A stretch of DNA of 64,000 nt, from the NCBI RefSeq assembly GCF_020618475.1, contig NZ_CP085335.1:434001-498000 (forward strand), in the 5' to 3' direction. The notes under the pieces were generated by a model. It was not told the origin of the DNA. It was given only the letters and a program-made list of their open reading frames with translations, and did not search any database. Of this stretch, positions 17,144-26,159 are shown in pieces; positions within the stretch are counted from its first letter, which is position 1, and each line of letters opens with the position of its first letter. The DNA comes from Haladaptatus halobius. Lineage in GTDB: Archaea > Halobacteriota > Halobacteria > Halobacteriales > Haladaptataceae. A program made the translations under genes and the position numbers.

Positions 17144-18553
17144 TCAGTACTTCGGTGCCGCGCCGGTCGTGGCGTACACTTTGTCCATCAGGTCGTCCCG
17201 AACCTCCTGCCACGCTGGGAGGCCCCGCGGGTCGGTCGGGTAGTGGTCGTAGTGGTCGATTATCTCGTCGGCCACGTTCTTCGTCTTGTAGAGGTCGTAG
17301 ATGAATCGCCAGTGGTCGCGGGCGTCGATGGCGGTCTGGAGCTTGAGCCGCCAGCCGATGTTCGCGCTTCCCGAGTAGAGCGCCTCCGAGAGCTTCTCGG
17401 TCGGGAGCGCCCCGAGCATCCCCATCAGGTCGTCCACGTCCACGGCGGTGGTGAAGATGTTGTAGATGTCCAACCCGGCGTAGCGCGAGCCGAAGTGATC
17501 CATGACGCGCTGGTTGTACCGCCAGAGGGTGTGCTCGCTCACGTCGCCCACCTCCAACGCCTCGATGGCTTGCTCGCCCGCGTACTTGCCCGCGTAGGCC
17601 GCGCCCGCGATGCCGCCTCCGGTCGTCGGGTTGACGTGTCCCGCGGCATCGCCGACGGCCATATATCCGGGCGCGACGGCGGAGTCGTACGGTCGCCGAG
17701 TCGGCAGCGCCGCGCCGAGTTTATCCTCGACGGTCGCGCCGTGGAACTCGGGCCGGTTGCGCAGGTCGCGTTTCAGGTCTTCGACCAGCGTCATCGGTTC
17801 CTCGTTCATCTGGAAGCCGAGACCCGCGTTTATCTCCGTGCTCGTCCGCGGGAAGTACCAGAGGTAGCCCGCGGCGCGCGTCGTCGGCTTGAAGACGAGC
17901 GCGTCGTCCCACTCGACCGGTTCCTCGACGTGGACGATCTCACGGTAGGCCGAACAGAACTGCGAGTAGGTGACGTTCGTGTCGAACGTCGAGTCCGAGA
18001 AATCCGCCTTATCTTGCAGAATCGAGAGTGACCCGGCGGCGTCGACCAACAACTCGGATTCGTACTCCACCACGTCACCGTCGCGTTTCGCCCGAACGCC
18101 CGTGACGCGCCCGTCCTCCTGCGTCACGTCTTGGACGACGGTGTCGTAGTGGAACTCGGCCCCGGCGTCTTTCGCGCCGTCGATGATGCGCCGTCCGTAC
18201 TCCCAGCGGTCGATGACCGCGAGTTCACCGGGAACGGGGATTTCGAGGACGGTATCCTCCTTCGGAATCTCGAACCGGCCGTGGTCGACGTCGGTGTTCG
18301 TGAACGCGGGCTGGATCTTCTCCTTCGGGATGGCCTCGGGGAAGGCGTCCGCCCCCTTCAACGCGTCCCCGCAGGCGATGTGTCCCGCCTCTTTCTCGTT
18401 TTTCCGCTCGACGACGACTACGTCGTACCCCTCGCGGGCGACGGTCGCCGCGGCGTAACATCCTGCCGTTCCCGCGCCGACGACGACCACGTCACCGGAC
18501 CACGTCCGAGCACTCGGTGCGGTTTCCCCGTCAGTGCCGTACTGTTCGGTCAT
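17144..18553 (-). CDS. geranylgeranyl reductase family flavoprotein
   Basis: 469 residues. FAD-binding signatures are VVVGAGTAGCYAAATVAREGYDV near residue 22 and the second flavin site VGDAAGHVNPTTGGGIAGA near residue 305. These enzymes saturate the isoprenoid chains of archaeal membrane lipids (digeranylgeranylglycerophospholipid) or the side chain of quinones. ATG at 18551-18553. It is divergent from a 2Fe-2S ferredoxin that could supply electrons; the intergenic region has two mirror-image promoters. Confidence 0.88.
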   Translation of the reverse strand: MTEQYGTDGETAPSARTWSGDVVVVGAGTAGCYAAATVAREGYDVVVVERKNEKEAGHIACGDALKGADAFPEAIPKEKIQPAFTNTDVDHGRFEIPKEDTVLEIPVPGELAVIDRWEYGRRIIDGAKDAGAEFHYDTVVQDVTQEDGRVTGVRAKRDGDVVEYESELLVDAAGSLSILQDKADFSDSTFDTNVTYSQFCSAYREIVHVEEPVEWDDALVFKPTTRAAGYLWYFPRTSTEINAGLGFQMNEEPMTLVEDLKRDLRNRPEFHGATVEDKLGAALPTRRPYDSAVAPGYMAVGDAAGHVNPTTGGGIAGAAYAGKYAGEQAIEALEVGDVSEHTLWRYNQRVMDHFGSRYAGLDIYNIFTTAVDVDDLMGMLGALPTEKLSEALYSGSANIGWRLKLQTAIDARDHWRFIYDLYKTKNVADEIIDHYDHYPTDPRGLPAWQEVRDDLMDKVYATTGAAPKY

Positions 18554-18579
18554 GCATTTTGATACGAGAGGGAAGCGAG

Positions 18580-18651
18580 AAAACTCTTTATCCCCTATTG
18601 TGTCCCCTCGAAAACGACTCAGAACGCCCGAGGGCGTGCATAAAGAGTTTT
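18580..18651. promoter_or_regulatory. symmetric divergent promoters with a 12-bp inverted repeat
   Basis: AAAACTCTTTAT (18580-18591) is the exact reverse complement of ATAAAGAGTTTT (18640-18651). Each copy places an ATAAAG TATA-like box about 28-35 bp before an ATG (18553 leftward, 18678 rightward). The same 12 bases therefore serve as core promoter for both genes. This gives two leaderless transcripts with matched promoter sequence, suggesting balanced expression or a shared regulator. Confidence 0.7.
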
Positions 18652-18677
18652 GTCTGGGTCTTTCGTATCCACGGAAC

Positions 18678-19013
18678 ATGACAGAATACACCGTCGAATT
18701 CGTTGGGACGGGTGAGACCATCAAGGTCTCGGACAAACAGACAATTCTCGGGCAATGCATCGAGGAAGGCATCGCCCAGGAGTACTCCTGTCGCGTCGGC
18801 ATGTGTCTCGCCTGCTCGGCGGAGATCGTCGAGGGCGAGGTCACTCAACCCGCCGCGCGCGGCCTGACCGAAGCCGAGACCGAGGAGTACGCGCTCACTT
18901 GCATGGCTCGCCCGCAGAGCGACCTGAAACTCGACCGAGGCAAGTACCCGCCGAGCATCGAGGCCGACGTCGAAGCGATGGACGCGGACGCCGCGGCGGC
19001 GGACGACGACTAA
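18678..19013 (+). CDS. 2Fe-2S ferredoxin
   Basis: 111 residues. The plant-type cluster motif is C-RVGM-C-LA-C (about residues 38-46) with the fourth Cys in ALTCMARP about 29 residues later. N-terminal beta-grasp strand (MTEYTVEFVGTGETIKV) and an acidic Asp-rich tail. ATG at 18678 is 27 bp after its TATA-like box. Divergent from geranylgeranyl reductase; a partnership is inferred from position only. Confidence 0.93.
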   Translation: MTEYTVEFVGTGETIKVSDKQTILGQCIEEGIAQEYSCRVGMCLACSAEIVEGEVTQPAARGLTEAETEEYALTCMARPQSDLKLDRGKYPPSIEADVEAMDADAAAADDD

Positions 19014-19808
19014 CGAGTTCGACCAAACCACTCGCTGGCGAAGTCAACTAGTTCTCGCTGGCTCACGACGACCGAATCGGCACACCCGACCTGTCCGCGA
19101 GCGACCGCGTCCGGCCGTTCGCGCTCGAACGCCTCGCCGACCTCCTCGAAATCGCCGTCGTCGATAGCTGGCGCTTCGAGCGTGATCCATTCGCGCTCGC
19201 CGTCCTCCAACACGGGCGCACCGTCTGTCACGATCTCTTTTTCGTACTTCCCACGATATTCAGCGAGATGGAGCGACGTGTTGCTGTCGTGGCCCGCGCC
19301 CAGCAGGAGCACGCTCCCTCCGAGTTCGTACAGTCGCGCGAGCGGCGACGACTCGTCGAGACCGAAATCGTACTCGTGGTCGGCGACGACCGACTCCGCG
19401 TCCGCCCCTCGCGCGGCGAAGGAGTAGTGCGGATGCCGACTCCCGACGACGCCGGGGTAGTTCCGGAAGCACTCCGGAATCGCACCCATTCCGTGAGTCG
19501 GCGTCACGTCGGGGCGATACGGCGGCATCGTCGCCCGGATTTCGTCCGTCCAATTGTCGGGCACCGGCGGGTTCTCCCAATCCTCCGGGTCGGAGTACTC
19601 CGTGTGGGTCGGCATCACGACCGTCCCGTCCTCGGTGACGACGTTCAGGAGCGCGTCCACGACCGCCGGATACCCAACAGAGCGCCGAAAGCGACGAGTG
19701 GACGAGCACGGCGTCGCCCGCCGCGAGGCCGTGGTCGCGGAGGTCGGCTTCGAGTCGGTCGGCGGTGACGGGTTCGTCGCTTCGCTCCACCGCGTCTCGT
19801 TCGGTCAC
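19010..19808 (-). pseudogene. AAC(3)-family aminoglycoside acetyltransferase-like gene, frameshifted
   Basis: A GTG at 19806-19808 starts a typical AAC(3) N-terminus (VTADRLEADLRDHGL, AGDAVLVHSSLSALCWV). The rest (VVDALLNVVTEDGTVVMPTHTEY..., LLLGAGHDSNTSLHLAEY..., GCADSVVVSQRELVDFA) continues in another frame. The break is near 19665-19680, where the family's Gly-Gly linker residues are also missing, so a small deletion rather than one base is likely. The 799-bp span is not a multiple of three. The start overlaps the stop of the flavin reductase upstream. Confidence 0.75.
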
Positions 19809-20389
19809 GGCGGTCGCTCCATCGAGAACCGGTCGGTCGTCCGGACGTAGCCGCTGCCGGAGAGACGCCCTACGGCGTCGATCTTCTCCACGTCGAGCTT
19901 TCCGTCGGTCGTCACCTCGTCCGCGACGTGCACCCACTCGACTTCGCCGAGCACCATCGTCGACGCGCCGACGGAGACCATCTCGTACAGCGAACACTCG
20001 AACGCGACCGGCGAGTCGGCGACGCGCGGCGCGTCCACCGCGGTCGACCCCGCGCGGTCGAGTCCGAAGCGGTCGAACTCGCTCTCCCCGTGGGGGAGCG
20101 TCGCGCTCGTCTCGTTCATCGCCGCCGCCAGCGGTTCGGTGACGACGTTGACGACGAACTCCTCCGTCTCTCGGACGTTGGCGGGGGTGTCTTTCAGCCC
20201 GTCCTCGTCGTCGACCGGCGCGAACATCACGACCGGAGGTGCGACGCTCACCACGTTGAAGAAGCTGTACGGCGCGAGGTTGTCCACCCCGTCCGGACTT
20301 CGGGTGCTCACCCACGCAATGGGTCGCGGGACGACCGCCCCCGCCAGCGTCCGGTAGAGCGAGCGCACCTCCGTCGGGTCGAGTTCCAT
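19805..20389 (-). CDS. flavin reductase-like FMN-binding protein
   Basis: 194 residues of the DIM6/NTAB family. FMN-binding features are VVPRPIAWVSTRSPDGVDNLAPYSFFNVVS near residue 20 and the FVVNVVTEPLAAAMNETSA region near residue 78. These proteins reduce flavin or use bound FMN in small-molecule metabolism. The stop overlaps the GTG of the damaged acetyltransferase gene, so they were one operon. No signal peptide. Confidence 0.9.
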   Translation of the reverse strand: MELDPTEVRSLYRTLAGAVVPRPIAWVSTRSPDGVDNLAPYSFFNVVSVAPPVVMFAPVDDEDGLKDTPANVRETEEFVVNVVTEPLAAAMNETSATLPHGESEFDRFGLDRAGSTAVDAPRVADSPVAFECSLYEMVSVGASTMVLGEVEWVHVADEVTTDGKLDVEKIDAVGRLSGSGYVRTTDRFSMERPP

Positions 20390-20582
20390 ATCGGTTCGTG
20401 GAAACGAGTCGGCAAACCAGTTCCGGGTACGGTCGCCTCTGCCGGAACCGCATCCGCTCGACCGAATCGACCGACTCGCCCGGTTTCGGTCGCGGGTTCA
20501 TCCTTTCGTTCGCGCAACCATCGCTACACGTCGTCGCCCGGATGGCCGAACAAAACATTACGGCGGAGGGTGACTCTCCCCC

Positions 20583-21356
20583 ATGAGCGTCTCCGCGACG
20601 GCGCGCTCGGTGGTCAGTGTCGTCCAGGAGCGAAACGTCACGTTCCTCGCGGCGAGTTTCGCGTACTACGCGTTCGTCTCCATATTCCCGCTCGCACTGC
20701 TCGCGATAGCGGTCGGATCGCTCGTTGGGGGTGAGGCATTCGCTCAGACCCTCGTTCAGCAGTTTCGAGGCTTACTCACCGGTCAAGGTGCCCGATTTCT
20801 CCAACAGGCGATAACCAGCTCGTCGGGGCGTGCGAGTGCATCGGTCATCGGTGTCGTCGTTCTGCTGTGGAGCGCGCTGAAACTGTTTCGCGGGCTCCTC
20901 CTCGCGTTCGAAGAGGTGTATCAGTTCACCCCCGACGCTGGACTGGTCGAACAGATAAAGAAGGGAGTCGTCGCGTTAGTCGCCGTCGCGTTGGGAATCG
21001 CGCTGATGGTCGCCATCGGAGCGGTGCTTCGGATGCCCTCGTTCGAAGCGATACCGTTCATCGACTTCGCCGGAACGCTCTCCCTCCTGCTCGGTCTCGT
21101 GTTCGTCTTCCTTCCGCTGTACTACGTCCTTCCGCCGGTGGAGATGACGCTCCAAGAAGCCCTTCCGGGAACGGTTTTCGCCGCCGTCGGTTGGATACTC
21201 TTGCAGGCAGGATTCCAGTTGTACGCGCTGAACGCGGACAAGAACGCGGTGTACGGCGCGCTCGCCGGGGTCATCCTGTTCCTCACGTGGCTCTACTTCG
21301 CGGGCATCCTCCTCCTTGTCGGTGCCGTGATAAACGTCGTGGTCGCCGGGCGGTGA
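20583..21356 (+). CDS. YihY/BrkB-family membrane protein
   Basis: 257 residues with six membrane helices. The family pattern NVTFLAASFAYYAFVSIFPL lies near residue 20, LWSALKLFRGLLLAFEEVYQ near 95, PGTVFAAVGWILLQAGFQLY near 200, and YGALAGVILFLTWLYFAGILLLVGAVIN at the end. Function of the family is unresolved (once called ribonuclease BN in error). Followed by a short perfect inverted repeat. Confidence 0.92.
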   Translation: MSVSATARSVVSVVQERNVTFLAASFAYYAFVSIFPLALLAIAVGSLVGGEAFAQTLVQQFRGLLTGQGARFLQQAITSSSGRASASVIGVVVLLWSALKLFRGLLLAFEEVYQFTPDAGLVEQIKKGVVALVAVALGIALMVAIGAVLRMPSFEAIPFIDFAGTLSLLLGLVFVFLPLYYVLPPVEMTLQEALPGTVFAAVGWILLQAGFQLYALNADKNAVYGALAGVILFLTWLYFAGILLLVGAVINVVVAGR

Positions 21357-21367
21357 GCCACCACACC

Positions 21368-21390
21368 AAAGTACGGGACGACCGTACTTT
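21368..21390. terminator. 9-bp inverted repeat after the BrkB gene
   Basis: AAAGTACGG (21368-21376) pairs perfectly with CCGTACTTT (21382-21390) around GACGA. It is followed by one more T and lies 12 bp after the BrkB stop and 6 bp before the next ATG. It could end the BrkB transcript or be an operator for the small acidic gene. Confidence 0.35.
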
Positions 21391-21395
21391 TGAGC

Positions 21396-21608
21396 ATGGC
21401 CGAGGATGACCACGACCGAGCGAACGAGATGGAAGCGGAGCGCGAACGCGAGGTCGAAGAGGAACTCGAACGGGTGGACGAGGAGATGGACTCGGCGGAA
21501 TTCCAGCAGTCCGACGCGGAGGGCATCCCGGACGAGGACGTAGACGGCGACGAAGACCGCGCCGACGGACGGCACGTCGACGTCGAAGAGGACACCGACA
21601 GCGCCTAA
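21396..21608 (+). CDS. small acidic coiled-coil protein
   Basis: 70 residues, almost entirely charged: MAEDDHDRANEMEAERERE, then EEELERVDEEMDSAEFQQSDAEGIPDEDVDGDEDRADG. The first half would form a helix or coiled coil. Extremely acidic composition, no known domain. It ends overlapping the stop codon of the convergent rhodanese-MBL gene. Function unknown. Confidence 0.65.
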   Translation: MAEDDHDRANEMEAEREREVEEELERVDEEMDSAEFQQSDAEGIPDEDVDGDEDRADGRHVDVEEDTDSA

Positions 21609-22732
21609 ACCGCGCAGTTGTTCGGTCCGAGCTCCAGTTCGAACGCCGTCTCTTCTCCGACGTCCCGCTCTCCGAGGTTCACCGCTACGATTTCCTCGTA
21701 GTTGGCGGGTCGGGGCGGTAGGTCGTCCGCGACGCGCTCCACGAATCGCTCGCGGTCGAGTTCGAGTAAGGGAACCGACTCGCGCACGGTCGCCAGTCGC
21801 GCGGTGAATGTTCCGTCCTCGGCCCGCGGCGTCCGGATGTGGACGTGTCCCGGCGCGACGATCGTCGTCTCGGGAAGCGCGAGCAGTCGGTCGTGAAGCG
21901 TCTCGTAGAGGTCGTCCGCGAGCGACGATGCTCCCTCTGCACCCGCTTGGAGGTCAGGCCGCCCGACCCCGTCCAAGAACAGCGTGTCGGCACTGAACAG
22001 CGCGTTTCCGAGTCGGAACAGCGTCATTTCGCTGGTGTGGCCGGGCGCGTGGACGGCGGTCAGCGCGGTCTCTCCGACGGCGACGAACTCGCCGTCTTCG
22101 ACCAGTTTCGCGTCGAACGCGAGTCCGCGCTCTCGCGCCCCACTCGGCATCACCGGTTCCGCCTCGCTCCGCTCGGCGACCTCGCGGATTCCGCTGACAT
22201 GGTCGGCGTGGACGTGCGTGTCGACGGCGTACCGGAGTTCCGCGTCGCGTTCCCGCGCGTCTTCGACGTAGCGGTCGGCGAACGCCCGTAGCGGGTCGAC
22301 GACGGCGGCCTCGTCGCCCGAGACGACGAGGTACGACAGGCAGCCGCTGGAGGGTCGTTCGTACTGGAACACTGTTTCGTCGCTCCCTTCGACCTCGCGG
22401 GCGACGTACACCCGCGACCAACCGTTCATCCCGTCTTCCAGATTCATCGCGTCGACCCCTGCGTCGCGGAGCAAGGACGCGACCCGGTCGCTCGCGTCCC
22501 CGCGGGGACACACGGCGACGACCGGTTCGTCGAGGTCGAGCGACTCGGCGAGTTCGGGCACGTCGTCGCGCACCTTCGCACTCAAAAACTCGGCGTAGGG
22601 CGTCTGCACCGTCTTCGGGGCGTCGATGTGCCACGTCTCGAACTCGTCGCGGTTACGAACGTCGAGCAGCGTGAGCGGCTCGCCGCGCCGGAGTCGGTCG
22701 TACAGTTCCGCGGCGGAGAGGGCGTCGGCCAT
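21605..22732 (-). CDS. rhodanese-MBL fusion, persulfide dioxygenase-like
   Basis: 375 residues. The N-terminal rhodanese domain (about 1-110) has the active-site Cys loop VAVCPRGDASDRVASLL. The C-terminal metallo-beta-lactamase domain has the metal motif DTHVHADHVSG near residue 180, HAPGHTSEMTLF near 235, and GHVH near 308. ETHE1-type persulfide dioxygenases have this metal pattern, and fusion with a sulfur-transfer domain fits sulfide or persulfide oxidation. The order rhodanese first, MBL second is the less common one. Confidence 0.85.
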   Translation of the reverse strand: MADALSAAELYDRLRRGEPLTLLDVRNRDEFETWHIDAPKTVQTPYAEFLSAKVRDDVPELAESLDLDEPVVAVCPRGDASDRVASLLRDAGVDAMNLEDGMNGWSRVYVAREVEGSDETVFQYERPSSGCLSYLVVSGDEAAVVDPLRAFADRYVEDARERDAELRYAVDTHVHADHVSGIREVAERSEAEPVMPSGARERGLAFDAKLVEDGEFVAVGETALTAVHAPGHTSEMTLFRLGNALFSADTLFLDGVGRPDLQAGAEGASSLADDLYETLHDRLLALPETTIVAPGHVHIRTPRAEDGTFTARLATVRESVPLLELDRERFVERVADDLPPRPANYEEIVAVNLGERDVGEETAFELELGPNNCAV

Positions 22733-22812
22733 ACGTCGAGTACGCGATTCGAAGGCAAAAGCTGTCGCCCCCGTCGCCAAAACGTTTTGTCTCGCGTCGC
22801 CGTCTCGTCGGT

Positions 22813-23427
22813 ATGAACGCGGACGACTTCGCCGACTCGGTGCGAGACGCGAAAGCGACCGAACTCGACCGCCTCGGCTCCCAGCAACTGCTCGTCGCGC
22901 TCACGGGTGCCGACCTCGAACCCGAGGTTGTGCTCACCGCGGTGGCGGGGAGCGAGCGCACCGCCTCCGAGACGTTCTCCGCGTGGGCGGAGGAAACCGG
23001 ACGCGAGGCGTTCGAGCGACTGGCCGAGCAGGAACGCGACCACCACGAGCGCGTCGTCGCGGAATTGGACGAGTTCGAACCGTCCGACCCCGACCCGATG
23101 CACGCCCTCCTCCGCGAGCTGGACGACGACGCGTCGCGGACGGGCGGTCTCGTCGGGCGGTCGCTCGTCGCCGACCGGACGCTGTTGCAGGTCGTGAACT
23201 TCTTCGTCAATCGAGGGGACGAGCGCCGGGCGAACCTGTTCCGCAACCTGCGCGAGGACACCCGGGAAAACGTCTCCGACGGGGTCTCCTTGCTCGCCGA
23301 TTGGTGCGAACGCGAGGAGGATTGGGAGCGAGCGCACGAGGCGGCCGAGGAGACGATTCAGACCGCCTACGACGATTACGCCGACACGCTGACCGGGATG
23401 GGACTCGACCCGAAGCCGATCTGCTGA
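22813..23427 (+). CDS. rubrerythrin-like ferritin-fold protein
   Basis: 204 residues, mostly alpha-helical. The pattern LAEQERDHHERV near residue 75 is an E-x-x-H di-iron type motif, and other acidic helix positions (ASETFSAWAEETGREAFE) support a four-helix bundle. It resembles haloarchaeal rubrerythrin-family proteins but lacks a rubredoxin domain. Role in oxidative stress is known for the superfamily, not shown here. Confidence 0.65.
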   Translation: MNADDFADSVRDAKATELDRLGSQQLLVALTGADLEPEVVLTAVAGSERTASETFSAWAEETGREAFERLAEQERDHHERVVAELDEFEPSDPDPMHALLRELDDDASRTGGLVGRSLVADRTLLQVVNFFVNRGDERRANLFRNLREDTRENVSDGVSLLADWCEREEDWERAHEAAEETIQTAYDDYADTLTGMGLDPKPIC

Positions 23428-23573
23428 CGCGGGAAGAAAGCGCCGCACGTCGAGCTGCTATCGCCTTCGCGTTTTCCGGCACTTCGCCGCGCATTTTTCG
23501 TCCGCTGACCGTGAATAACCGTCATCGAAAATATCTAGAAAATATCATAAACCACTGGTCTTATTCGCAGTCA

Positions 23574-23952
23574 ATGTTGGACGTTCGAACCGATACGACC
23601 CGAAACAGAATCGACATCACCCACACCGGGAAGACATCCGAAGACGAGGCGAGCAAGCGTCGAGTAAAGGCAAGCGTCGAGTAAAGTGATCTCCGGACTC
23701 GAAAAGCTCGACCCCGGTTTCGCCGTCGTCAACGATATGGCCGAGTACAAGTCGGTGTCACAGGAGATCAAAGCGGAGATAGCGAAGGTGAAACAGGCGA
23801 TCGACGAGAGCCGGGTCGGCACCGTCGTTCGCGTCGCGCCCGAGTCGACCATCGCCAACATGCAGATGGACAGGGCGGGCGAGGTCGAATACGCCGTGGA
23901 AGTTGCGGACACCGTCGAGGCGGCGGAAGCCCTCCTCGACGAAAAGGCGTAG
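23574..23952 (+). pseudogene. STAS-like protein gene broken by a tandem duplication
   Basis: The ATG at 23574 opens a beta-rich start (MLDVRTDTTRNRIDITHTGKTSEDEASKRRVK) that hits TAA at 23682-23684. The rest continues in the next frame from 23686 (VISGLEKLDPGFAVVNDMAEY... to DTVEAAEALLDEKA). Together they look like one 120-residue protein with a STAS/SpoIIAA-like pattern (beta strand, helix, FAVVNDM). The break coincides exactly with a 17-bp tandem duplication. The second part could in principle start at GTG 23686, but it would lack the first strands. Confidence 0.6.
23653..23686 (+). repeat. 17-bp perfect tandem duplication
   Basis: GCAAGCGTCGAGTAAAG occurs at 23653-23669 and again at 23670-23686 with no spacer. 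Seventeen is not a multiple of three, so it shifts the reading frame inside the STAS-like gene. Removing one copy does not give an open frame either (a TGA follows), so at least one further base change is involved. Confidence 0.9.
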
Positions 23953-24084
23953 CCAATTCGCCGCTACCGTACGACACTCCATCTCGTCTTCCTCGATTTA
24001 GAACGTCGGATTCGATCACAGTTTCGCGGGGAGACGAGGACTCGGAAGATCGAGAAGGAACGGTAGACGACTCTAAATTCTCGC

Positions 24085-24357
24085 TTACAGATACATCCGG
24101 ACGCTCCAGTACAGGCCGGAAAGCGCGTTTCGTAGGCTCGATGCCGGCGTAAAACCGGAATCCGGATTCTCGGAGCGTTTGAACTCAGCGGCGAGGGTGG
24201 AAGACGAAATACGGCATATCTCCCCGGTATTGACGCGCCGGCCGTCGGCGTCGGTGACTCGCAACAGCGTCACCTCGTCGGTCGCTCCCACGACGCGGTA
24301 AACGCACGGCTCGCGTGCGGGGTCAATCAGCCGGTAGTGTTCGCCGACGGTGGCCAT
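24085..24357 (-). CDS. hypothetical protein, 90 residues
   Basis: Reads MATVGEHYRLIDPAREPCVY at its start, then RVVGATDEVTLLRVTDADGRRVNTGEICRISSSTLAAEFKRSENPDSGF. The beta-rich first half looks like a compact small domain; the tail is less regular. Clean ATG at 24355-24357. I do not recognise the family. It lies between the STAS-like and PQQ pseudogenes in the same strand orientation as the latter. Confidence 0.6.
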   Translation of the reverse strand: MATVGEHYRLIDPAREPCVYRVVGATDEVTLLRVTDADGRRVNTGEICRISSSTLAAEFKRSENPDSGFTPASSLRNALSGLYWSVRMYL

Positions 24358-24417
24358 ACGGTGCGATAGGTCGGTTAGGAGTATGAATCTACGCCGTATC
24401 TCCGGCGGGAGCGAGAA

Positions 24418-25910
24418 TCAGTCGCTCCCGTCGATGCGACTACGGAGGTACGCACCGACGTCCGCGACTCCCCCGACCGCGGTGAGGATTCGGAATCCCG
24501 ACTGGCCGTCCGTGGCGGTCACGGTGGTTCCCGTCTCGCTCGCCAACCCGGTCGTACTCGCCTCCCCCGTTCCCGAAAGTCGCGTCGTGGTGGTCGACTC
24601 CGTCGCGGTCGTCTTCCCGGTCGTCCCCTCGCTCGTCGTAGTCGCTCCGTCGTCCGGGTTATCAACGGAGCGGAGGACGTGGAAATCGCCGTACTCGGTG
24701 TACATCCAGTCGAGGGTTGACCCCATCGGATAGGTCGCGGTGAACATCTTCCCGTCGGCGACGACTGGCGTGTTGGCGGCGGGACCGTAGTCGTCGAAGT
24801 CCCAACTACCGAAGGTGTGTCGCCACTCGCGTTCGCCGGACACAGCGTCGAAAGCGACGACGAGCGCATCCCCGGTGTCGGGTTCGGGGGTCGTCCGTCC
24901 GCCGGCGTAGAGGGTTCTGTCGCCGACCGTCGGGGCACCGGCGAGTTCTGCGTCCGCCTCATACGTCCACGCTTCCGTGCCGATTTCGGCGTCGAGCGCC
25001 CGTATCGCGTCGCCGAATCAAAAGAAAACGCATCCGCTGGCGACCGCGAGTCGGTCGGCCCACCAGTAGCCGGTCGTCCGGAGCGAGTACGACCACTGCA
25101 CCGTCCCGTCGTCGGCCGACCGCGCCCGGACGACGTTCTCCGCGTCGCTCCCGTTTACGGTGCCGTACACCAGTCCATCCGTGACCGTCTGCAAATCGTC
25201 TGCGCTTCCGGACGTGTCCCACAAAACAGAACCGTCGGCGGCGTTCAGCGCGACGCCACCGCCGTAGAAGAGAGTTCCGTCGGCGTAGCACGCGCCGCCG
25301 CCGACGCCGTCGGTCTTCCAGCGCACGTCGCCCGTTTCGGAGTCAAGTTCGCAGGCGTCCCCCGAGGCGGTTCCGTACAGTCGACTCCCGGCGACCAATG
25401 GGTCGCCCAATCCGAACGACTCCGATTTGTGCCACTTCGTCTCGCCGGTGGCGCTGTCGAGCGCGAAGAATCCGGTCGCCTCGGCGTCCTCGGAACCGCC
25501 GGTGTCGAAGTAGAGGGTTCCGTCGCCGACGGTCGGCGTCCCCGGGCGGGAGACGTCGTCTCGCTTCCACAACTCGTCGCCCGTCTCCGGGTCGTAGGCG
25601 GCGACGTAGCCCTCGCTGACCGAAGGGGTGTGCGCCGTCGTCACGGCCAGGTACAGCGTTCCGTCGCCGACGACCGGTTCGACGGTATACATCCCGCCAC
25701 CTAAATCGAACGACCAGTCGGTCGTCACGTTCGAACCGGGGCCGCTGTCCGCGGTCGCCCCGGTTCGCCCGGCGTTTCCGCGAAAGGACGTCCACGAACC
25801 GCTGACTCGTCGGCCCCCGCCACGCCGGGCGCGAACTCGGCACCGACCGTGACCGTCGCACCGAGCACACCGGCCGCGTCGAGGAACTCCCGCCGATTCG
25901 TTCCGTTCAT
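24418..25910 (-). pseudogene. PQQ-type beta-propeller surface protein, frameshift plus in-frame stop
   Basis: A Tat-like start (MNGTNRREFLDAAGVLGATVTVG) leads by a one-base shift near 25800 into SGSWTSFRGNAGRTGATADSGPGSN and then propeller repeats (TPTVGDGTLYFDTGG, AYDPETGDELWKRDD, LDSATGETKWHK). The frame is then cut by TGA at 25018-25020 (CVFF-stop-FGDAIRALDAEIG). Coding continues in the same frame to a Thr-rich linker and a C-terminal anchor, DGQSGFRILTAVGGVADVGAYLRSR. That anchor is a degenerate PGF-CTERM with SGF instead of PGF. Two independent lesions plus a damaged sorting signal indicate true decay. Confidence 0.85.
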
Positions 25911-26159
25911 GCCTTATTTGGCTGTATCATCGAGGAATAAGCCTTGTGACTGGATTATTTAGAAAATTTTCCGGCAATTGACCGTTCAACGATCTGTTCG
26001 TGAATTTAACCCGACCGTGAGATTTCTCCGTCATCGGGCGACAAGTACCGTCAGTCGTCGGCCGATAACTGTCGATATTTGTGATTTATCACTCGAATAC
26101 TATCGTCGAAATCGTCGTACGTATTGGTCCGTTCCGGTCGAGGCACGCTCGACGAAGCC

